Assembly: GCA_014529385.2 (NCBI GenBank)
Contig: CM043959.1
Coordinates: 5,326,045 to 5,390,044 of the forward strand
From: Adiantum capillus-veneris
Lineage: Eukaryota; Streptophyta; Polypodiopsida; Polypodiales; Pteridaceae
Direction: 5' to 3'
DNA length: 64,000 nt
Below the pieces are notes generated by a model. It saw nothing but the letters and a program-made list of their open reading frames with translations, had not been told where the DNA came from and searched no databases. Position numbers and translations under genes: made by a program. Below, in pieces: positions 63,129-64,000 of this stretch (the stretch's first letter is position 1; each line of letters starts with the position of its first letter).

Positions 63129-64000
63129 TGTTAACATGGGACTTGATGTTAGGGTATCGCATTGATTATAACCGTTCTGCAAATTGTGCGGCTGCCAAAT
63201 ATAAAGGCAAGAATCTTTTTGCTTGCTATGCTAGGTTTGCAAAATTTCTTCAACTTGTGAAGAGGCTAAAACTTACTCATTCAAAATGTTGGGCAGGTTG
63301 CAACAGTGCTTTTAACTTGTGCTTTTGTGTACGACATCTTCTGGGTGTTCATGTCTCCAAAGCTTTTCCACGAGAGTGTGATGATTGTTGTAAGTATGCT
63401 TTTCCTAGTCTTTATGTTATGAGTTAAGGAGGCATGTTTTACTAAAATAGCTCAAAAGCCAATATAAGAAATATGAATTTCAAAGCACAGCATTTAATTT
63501 TCAATTGAAGATCGTAAAAAAGGGTATTCAGTTCTGGAGTGGTTCAAATAGGTTGCTCGAGGTGATAGAAGTGGAGAAGATGGCATACCTATGCTGCTAA
63601 AGATACCTCGAATTTTTGACCCTTGGGGAGGTTACAGTATCATAGGGTTTGGGGACATACTTCTCCCTGGTCTCTTGATATCGTTTGCAAAACGGTAATG
63701 CTCAAGTTTTGCTAGGATCTTAGTCGTTAAATCCTAGAATTATAAGTGAAGATTTCATCAATAGAATTGTTAAATCCTTATAGAAACTTATGTTTTACGA
63801 ACTCCATACCTTTTCTGTCCTTGTAGTTTTGATGTGGCAACAAGGAAAACTTTACGAAGTGGTTATTTTCTGTGGCTGTCAATAGGCTATGGGTTTGGTA
63901 AGACCTTTTAATCATCAGAGCTCTTCTGGAATACAGGCAAGAGTACAGACTTTTCATGTTAATGTGCCGTCTTTCTGTTTTGACAGGGCTTATTGTAACA
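35427..64000 (+). CDS. SPPL: Signal peptide peptidase-like intramembrane aspartyl protease (partial at 3' end)
   Basis: Thirteen exons join in phase to 481 codons: 35427-35570, 48556-48714, 48795-48906, 49841-49966, 50127-50278, 51039-51221, 51504-51538, 51642-51798, 63153-63206, 63297-63389, 63552-63694, 63827-63897, 63987-beyond 64000. Residues 1-26 form a signal peptide. Then [16 protein letters not shown] starts a lumenal protease-associated domain (to about 200). At least seven membrane segments follow. Catalytic motifs of the SPP/presenilin class are present: YD in FVYDIFWVF (Asp387) and GFGD in [11 protein letters not shown] (Asp440). The C-terminal PAL motif lies past the window edge. 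Family knowledge: such enzymes cut type II membrane proteins within the bilayer in endomembranes. Plant SPPL2-SPPL5-type proteins share this PA plus GXGD layout. No internal stop or frameshift: a live gene. Most intronic DNA is transposons. Confidence 0.93.
35571..35922. other. Intron 1 start with CA/GA microsatellite
   Basis: Begins GTAAGC. A CA tract (35591-35611) runs straight into a GA tract (35612-35657). No other feature. Confidence 0.8.
35923..36205. mobile_element. Tourist-like (PIF/Harbinger) MITE in intron 1
   Basis: 283 bp with terminal inverted repeats GGGCGCTTACA...TGTAAGCGCCC and a 3-bp duplication TTA (35920-35922 and 36206-36208). TTA/TAA duplications and GG-starting ends are typical of PIF/Harbinger MITEs. 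Open frames inside it (for example 35969-36199) have no protein family match I know of. Confidence 0.85.
36206..36574. other. Intron 1 sequence, no feature seen
   Basis: AT-rich intronic sequence with no repeat boundary or coding signal that I could identify. Confidence 0.5.
36575..37290. repeat. Dispersed repeat, uninterrupted copy
   Basis: Two adjoining blocks, 36575-36925 and 36935-37290, recur at 39015-39404 and 40588-40950. On the minus strand the second block reads [14 protein letters not shown] and QLVASIPT, shared with [14 protein letters not shown] and QLAASIPT in the other copy, so a decayed coding origin (retroelement gag-like) is possible. The exact family is not recognised. Confidence 0.65.
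37291..37832. other. Intron 1 sequence between repeat blocks
   Basis: A frame at 37318-37713 is open, but I recognise no domain and both strands are equally poor. It is probably internal leader of a decayed minus-strand retroelement, judging by the primer-site-like sequence at its right edge. Confidence 0.4.
37833..38165 (-). repeat. LTR-like fragment with primer-site-like end and GA tract
   Basis: GAGCTTTGATACCACG at 37833 is the reverse of a TGGTATCAAAGC primer site, which suggests a minus-strand copia-type 5' LTR to its right. It includes a GA tract (about 37876-37961). Part of it (37965-38150) is repeated at 38700-38885. Confidence 0.5.
38470..38650 (+). pseudogene. Copia gag N-terminal fragment
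   Basis: Plus-strand frame with [20 protein letters not shown], the usual 'NG.NY..W' start of copia gag (UBN2 type). It is short and lacks the zinc knuckle. Confidence 0.55.
38700..38885. repeat. Second copy of the 37965-38150 LTR-like repeat
   Basis: AACCAACCAACCTTGGCAATG and 'AATAAGTAAAATAA.TACCTA' blocks shared with 37970-38100, in direct orientation about 735 bp apart. Confidence 0.7.
39015..39404. repeat. Dispersed repeat, interrupted copy, left block
   Basis: Matches 36575-36925 in direct orientation (blocks GTGAACACATCA, AACACATCCTGTCCATAAT, CAACAACAATGGATTGG). Confidence 0.75.
39405..40585 (+). mobile_element. 5'-truncated Ty3-type element J (plus strand) with 3' LTR
   Basis: Sits between the two blocks of the interrupted repeat. 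Internal part 39405-40098 is decayed. The polypurine tract AAGAGGGGGGTA (40099-40110) is followed by an LTR 40111-40585 (TGTCATAAATTG...CTGTAACA, 475 bp) with TATA-like AATAAATAGAC near 40370. No 5' LTR and no duplication found. The same family lies in inverse orientation from 41181 on. Confidence 0.7.
40588..40950. repeat. Dispersed repeat, interrupted copy, right block
   Basis: Matches 36935-37290 in direct orientation (GTGCCATGC, CTCCTCTGTCAAATCTTTAT, GGGTATCGAGGCA). Confidence 0.75.
40951..41180. other. Spacer of the inverted pair, with GA tract
   Basis: Intronic sequence ending in a GA tract (about 41145-41180). No gene. Confidence 0.6.
41181..41622 (-). repeat. 3' LTR of minus-strand Ty3-type remnant K
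   Basis: Inverse-orientation relative of 40111-40585: minus strand TGTCACAAAATGATAAC start at 41622, preceded by the polypurine tract AAGAGGGGGGTA (41623-41634 on the minus strand). The left end is blurred by the GA tract. Confidence 0.7.
41623..43119 (-). other. Internal remnant of element K
   Basis: Decayed internal sequence matching, in inverse orientation, parts of 39405-40098 (for example GATGTCGGATTAACTAATCC near 42497 versus 39850-39870). It contains the MITE 41792-42187. No intact coding block. Confidence 0.55.
41792..42187. mobile_element. Mutator-like MITE with 10-bp duplication
   Basis: 396 bp. Perfect 10-bp duplication ACTTTCCGTC at 41782-41791 and 42188-42197. Inverted ends AAGGTTGTACCGTACGTACG and (reverse complement of right end) AAGGTGGAACCAAACGTAAA agree at 14 of 20 positions. 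A 9-11 bp duplication is characteristic of Mutator-like elements. It carries T and GGT runs near 41845-41905 and no ORF. Confidence 0.8.
43120..43905 (-). pseudogene. Gag-like remnant of element K
   Basis: Minus-strand open pieces (43413-43120 and 43834-43463) with [40 protein letters not shown] and [16 protein letters not shown]. The last resembles capsid wording, but I cannot place it with certainty. The same block recurs at 45780-46010. Confidence 0.4.
43906..44329. other. LTR-like scrap with CT tract
   Basis: Near 44160-44210 the sequence AAAGAAATACCC...GAGGGCGCC resembles the U5 region of the 40111 LTR family. A CT tract lies at about 44246-44286. A G run is at 43964-43976. No gene. Confidence 0.45.
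44330..44678 (-). repeat. Second remnant of the J/K family (inverse to 39580-39850)
   Basis: Inverse match to element J internal sequence: the block with GAACTCTTGATGC, TTCAATCATTCAGTTCTAG and GTGAGTAATC-like motifs corresponds to the reverse complement of 39600-39800. Confidence 0.65.
44679..45418. mobile_element. hAT-like non-autonomous element, 740 bp, GGAACG-rich
   Basis: Perfect 8-bp duplication CCTGTTAT (44671-44678 and 45419-45426). Ends CATAGTTAACC and (reverse complement of the right end) CAGAGTTACAG. Subterminal regions are packed with GGAACG/CGTTCC motifs at both sides. The middle has a GA tract (about 44910-44955). An 8-bp duplication with short inverted ends is the hallmark of hAT elements. 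No transposase ORF; open frames here come from low-complexity DNA. Confidence 0.85.
45427..46649 (-). other. Decayed Ty3-type remnant with gag-like block
   Basis: Contains a second copy (45780-46010) of the gag-like block seen at 43620-43830 (blocks CATGTCCCAT, CACAACAAAACC.CTC, ATTTG.T). Frames 46268-46624 (minus) and 46384-46647 (plus) overlap head to head and neither shows a domain. Confidence 0.45.
46650..46757 (-). repeat. LTR fragment of the J/K family
   Basis: Ends ACGTCATCATTTTGTGACA, the reverse of the TGTCACAAAATGATGACG LTR start seen at 41622. The remaining U3/R/U5 is absent. Confidence 0.6.
46758..47342. other. Intron 1 sequence, no feature seen
   Basis: No repeat boundary or coding signal recognised on either strand. 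Confidence 0.45.
47343..47690. repeat. Tandem duplication, first copy carrying a MITE
   Basis: Two units of about 90-100 bp: first 47343-47393 plus 47555-47602, second about 47603-47690. Shared blocks: GA(C/T)..GAGACA..G..TATAATGT.GAGA and ACCAAAAGGA.AGAAAGTTG.CAAGGTGGGAAATC. Only the first unit holds the element at 47394-47554. Confidence 0.75.
47394..47554. mobile_element. hAT-like MITE, 161 bp, same family as 44679-45418
   Basis: Ends CATAGTTACCC and (reverse complement) CATAGTCACAAGG. Flanks TTTCGAGG (47386-47393) and GTTTGAGG (47555-47562) agree at 6 of 8. Interior is rich in GGGAACGG and CGGAACGG like the larger element. It has no ORF. Confidence 0.75.
47691..48555. other. Distal part of intron 1
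   Basis: No element boundary seen. T-rich sequence toward 48545 and the acceptor TTTTTCAG lead into exon 2. Open frames on either strand show no domain. Confidence 0.6.
48556..48714 (+). CDS. SPPL: SPPL exon 2
   Basis: 53 codons, acceptor TTTTTCAG, donor CAG|GTTATT. Begins [20 protein letters not shown], the first PA-domain strand. Confidence 0.92.
48795..48906 (+). CDS. SPPL: SPPL exon 3
   Basis: 112 bp, ends in phase 1, acceptor CTCCAG, donor GAAG|GTATCC. PA-domain core [20 protein letters not shown]. Intron 2 before it is only 80 bp. Confidence 0.92.
48907..49840. other. Intron 3 of the SPPL gene
   Basis: 934 bp, GTATCC...TCTATAG. No repeat or gene recognised; probably original intron. 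Confidence 0.8.
49841..49966 (+). CDS. SPPL: SPPL exon 4
   Basis: 126 bp, phase 1 to phase 1, acceptor TCTATAG, donor CAGG|GTATGC. End of PA domain, [20 protein letters not shown]. Confidence 0.92.
50127..50278 (+). CDS. SPPL: SPPL exon 5
   Basis: 152 bp, acceptor TTTACAG, donor [29 protein letters not shown] leads into the first membrane segment ([20 protein letters not shown]). Confidence 0.92.
50279..51038. other. Intron 5 of the SPPL gene
   Basis: 760 bp, GTCTGG...CTCTGTAG. A CA/CG-containing purine-pyrimidine stretch (50338-50425) is low complexity. No element found. Confidence 0.8.
51039..51221 (+). CDS. SPPL: SPPL exon 6
   Basis: 61 codons, acceptor CTCTGTAG, donor GAG|GTGAGC. Two membrane segments around [18 protein letters not shown] and [16 protein letters not shown]. 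Confidence 0.93.
51504..51538 (+). CDS. SPPL: SPPL exon 7 (35-bp micro-exon)
   Basis: [11 protein letters not shown] plus two bases, acceptor TTTTTGTAG, donor CAAG|GTTTTT. It is missed by any ORF scan because of its length, but is required by phase and family pattern. Confidence 0.88.
51642..51798 (+). CDS. SPPL: SPPL exon 8
   Basis: 157 bp, acceptor CTACTACAG, donor [29 protein letters not shown] and [17 protein letters not shown] are family blocks. Confidence 0.93.
51799..52490. other. Proximal part of intron 8
   Basis: Begins GTAAGC. AT-rich intronic sequence with no recognised repeat. Confidence 0.6.
52495..52805 (+). repeat. LTR fragment of the J/K family in intron 8
   Basis: Shares GATGATGTGGCA, GGATTTCCG, GATGCTTTTT, TGCTTTTGAAT and the TCGTGTGTCGTGC block with 40130-40550. 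The first bases of the LTR are missing. Confidence 0.6.
52808..53989 (-). pseudogene. LINE reverse transcriptase remnant
   Basis: Non-LTR type reverse transcriptase on the minus strand: [20 protein letters not shown] and the catalytic [14 protein letters not shown] (HVDD at the usual F/YADD place), then [11 protein letters not shown]. Upstream pieces (53765-53475, 53989-53762) match LINE linker wording ([16 protein letters not shown]) in other frames. It is broken by stops and shifts. Confidence 0.85.
53990..54970 (-). pseudogene. LINE endonuclease remnant
   Basis: Apurinic endonuclease-like domain of the same [13 protein letters not shown]-like start near 54910, [34 protein letters not shown] (GDxNA motif) and SVIDYMLLS (SxIDY motif). 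It spans ORFs 54835-54401 and 54489-54184 in different frames. Its 5' side is cut at 54970 by element H. Confidence 0.85.
54971..56281 (-). repeat. 3' LTR of element H
   Basis: Minus strand TGTTGCTAATTGG...CCGTTTTGTGACA, 1311 bp. It contains two copies of a roughly 40-bp unit (TGGCGCTTCTAGAGAGAGG...) at 55578-55664, a short hairpin GGTCACTTAAAAGTGACC near 55731, and a second stem TGATGC...GCATCA near 56037-56070. Confidence 0.9.
56294..56711 (-). pseudogene. Post-integrase tail with chromodomain-like end, element H
   Basis: [20 protein letters not shown] and [11 protein letters not shown], then [16 protein letters not shown] and [20 protein letters not shown], which follows the chromodomain pattern of plant chromoviruses. 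A stop near 56600 interrupts it. Confidence 0.78.
56712..57680 (-). pseudogene. Integrase of element H
   Basis: Long open frame (57587-56712): zinc finger [11 protein letters not shown]...CLVCQKVK, then core [47 protein letters not shown] (catalytic Asp, Asp, Glu all present) and [19 protein letters not shown]. It is separated from RNase H by a stop at about 57681. Confidence 0.92.
57681..58511 (-). pseudogene. RNase H and end of reverse transcriptase, element H
   Basis: [20 protein letters not shown] and the [15 protein letters not shown] block end the polymerase. RNase [72 protein letters not shown]. The wording is intact, only the flanking frames are shifted. Confidence 0.92.
58512..59535 (-). 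pseudogene. Protease-to-polymerase part of element H
   Basis: Frame 59535-58708: [10 protein letters not shown] at the protease end, [44 protein letters not shown] and [13 protein letters not shown]. After a frameshift at about 58710 the catalytic [12 protein letters not shown] appears around 58540-58575. Phe at the first place of the FxDD motif is common in plant chromoviruses. Confidence 0.92.
59475..60958 (-). pseudogene. gag and protease start of element H
   Basis: ATG at 60958 ([20 protein letters not shown]), then a TAA at 60863-60865 after 32 codons; the frame goes on. Charged linker, then capsid wording [18 protein letters not shown] and [12 protein letters not shown], a frameshift near 60180, zinc knuckle [14 protein letters not shown] and protease [13 protein letters not shown]. 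The leader between primer site and ATG is only about 55 bp. Confidence 0.88.
61014..61028 (-). other. Primer binding site of element H
   Basis: Minus strand GTGGTATCAGAGCTC directly after the LTR end GTGACA; initiator Met tRNA type. Confidence 0.93.
61029..62364 (-). repeat. 5' LTR of element H, outer end truncated
   Basis: Partner of 54971-56281. It has three copies of the roughly 40-bp unit (61634-61755) where the 3' LTR has two. Similarity stops at about 62364; the last 17 or so bp, with the TG end, are replaced by LINE-like sequence. Confidence 0.85.
62366..62800 (-). pseudogene. LINE ORF1-like remnant
   Basis: Minus-strand pieces read [20 protein letters not shown] (coiled-coil like), ELKERE and then KNIVIRGIS, the usual wording at the coiled-coil to RNA-binding transition of plant L1 ORF1. 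It lies on the far side of element H from the endonuclease remnant and in the same direction, so both belong to one LINE with part of it missing. Confidence 0.6.
62787..63152. other. Distal part of intron 8 with an unrecognised ORF and GA tract
   Basis: A plus-strand frame at 62787-63020 (77 codons, with [19 protein letters not shown]) has no family I recognise. A GA tract lies at about 63085-63126. The sequence ends TTGATGTTAG before exon 9. Confidence 0.5.
63153..63206 (+). CDS. SPPL: SPPL exon 9 (54 bp), after an 11.4-kb intron
   Basis: [18 protein letters not shown], acceptor GATGTTAG, donor AAG|GCAAGA. The donor is GC, not GT. The 18 codons are the conserved block between exon 8 and the YD segment. 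Confidence 0.9.
63207..63296 (+). other. Intron 9, GC-AG type
   Basis: 90 bp, begins GCAAGA and ends GGGCAG. The exon side reads AAG, giving AAG|GCAAGA, the strong-context form typical of GC donors. No nearby GT donor keeps both the frame and the conserved PNIK-V join. Confidence 0.85.
63297..63389 (+). CDS. SPPL: SPPL exon 10 with catalytic YD
   Basis: 31 codons, acceptor GGGCAG, donor [28 protein letters not shown] carries the first catalytic aspartate; it ends HESVMIV. Confidence 0.94.
63552..63694 (+). CDS. SPPL: SPPL exon 11 with catalytic GFGD
   Basis: 143 bp, acceptor TCAAATAG, donor [29 protein letters not shown] then [19 protein letters not shown] with the second catalytic aspartate. 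Confidence 0.94.
63827..63897 (+). CDS. SPPL: SPPL exon 12
   Basis: 71 bp, acceptor CTTGTAG, donor [30 protein letters not shown], then the GYGFG start of a membrane segment. Confidence 0.9.
63987..64000 (+). CDS. SPPL: SPPL exon 13 (start only)
   Basis: Acceptor TTGACAG, then LIVT in frame up to the window edge. The rest of the exon and the PAL motif are outside. Confidence 0.85.

Overview
The window is nuclear DNA of a land plant. It holds one recognisable host gene and a dense, nested set of transposable elements. Evidence for a plant: intact GT-AG introns, LTR retrotransposons primed by the initiator-methionine tRNA (TGGTATCAGAGC), chromodomain-type Ty3 elements, plant-type MITEs, and a signal peptide peptidase-like (SPPL) gene of the plant PA-domain class. 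The very long TE-filled introns would fit a large genome such as that of a fern or other seed-free plant, but nothing here proves the lineage.

Left part (1-23742): a nest at least four levels deep. The oldest layer is a decayed Ty3-type element I (integrase at 21-1229, an extra 3' ORF, PPT and 3' LTR at 22731-23017). A solo LTR C (about 1.6 kb) sits in its 3' ORF. C is itself cut into three pieces (3469-3910, 13363-13892, 21920-22546) by two later insertions. One is element D on the minus strand (3911-13357, target-site duplication GGCAT), which is gag-only. The other is element A on the plus strand (13893-21914), a decayed chromovirus-like Ty3 element. D is in turn broken inside gag by another solo LTR, E (8697-10520, duplication GATTG). 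Removing E leaves the gag frame in phase.

Middle part (23743-35001): a Ty1/copia element F on the minus strand (192-bp LTRs, duplication CCATC). A younger copia element G is inserted in its leader (28510-34221, plus strand, 187-bp LTRs differing at one base, duplication ACATC, one open gag-pol frame of 1362 codons). F lies about 425 bp upstream of the start codon of the host gene.

Right part (35427 to beyond 64000): an SPPL intramembrane aspartyl protease gene. Thirteen exons give 481 codons before the window ends, including both catalytic aspartate motifs (YD and GFGD). Intron 1 (about 13.0 kb) holds a Tourist-like MITE, two hAT-like non-autonomous elements, a Mutator-like MITE, decayed copia pieces and a tail-to-tail pair of related Ty3 remnants forming a large inverted repeat. 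Intron 8 (about 11.4 kb) holds an LTR fragment, a decayed minus-strand LINE and a nearly complete minus-strand chromovirus H inserted in that LINE. Intron 9 appears to use a GC donor.

I found no CRISPR array, rRNA, intact tRNA or gene cluster, and nothing that looks like a new defence or biosynthetic system. What stands out is the readable order of insertions, shown by duplications and split reading frames, and the host gene that has kept clean exons despite them.
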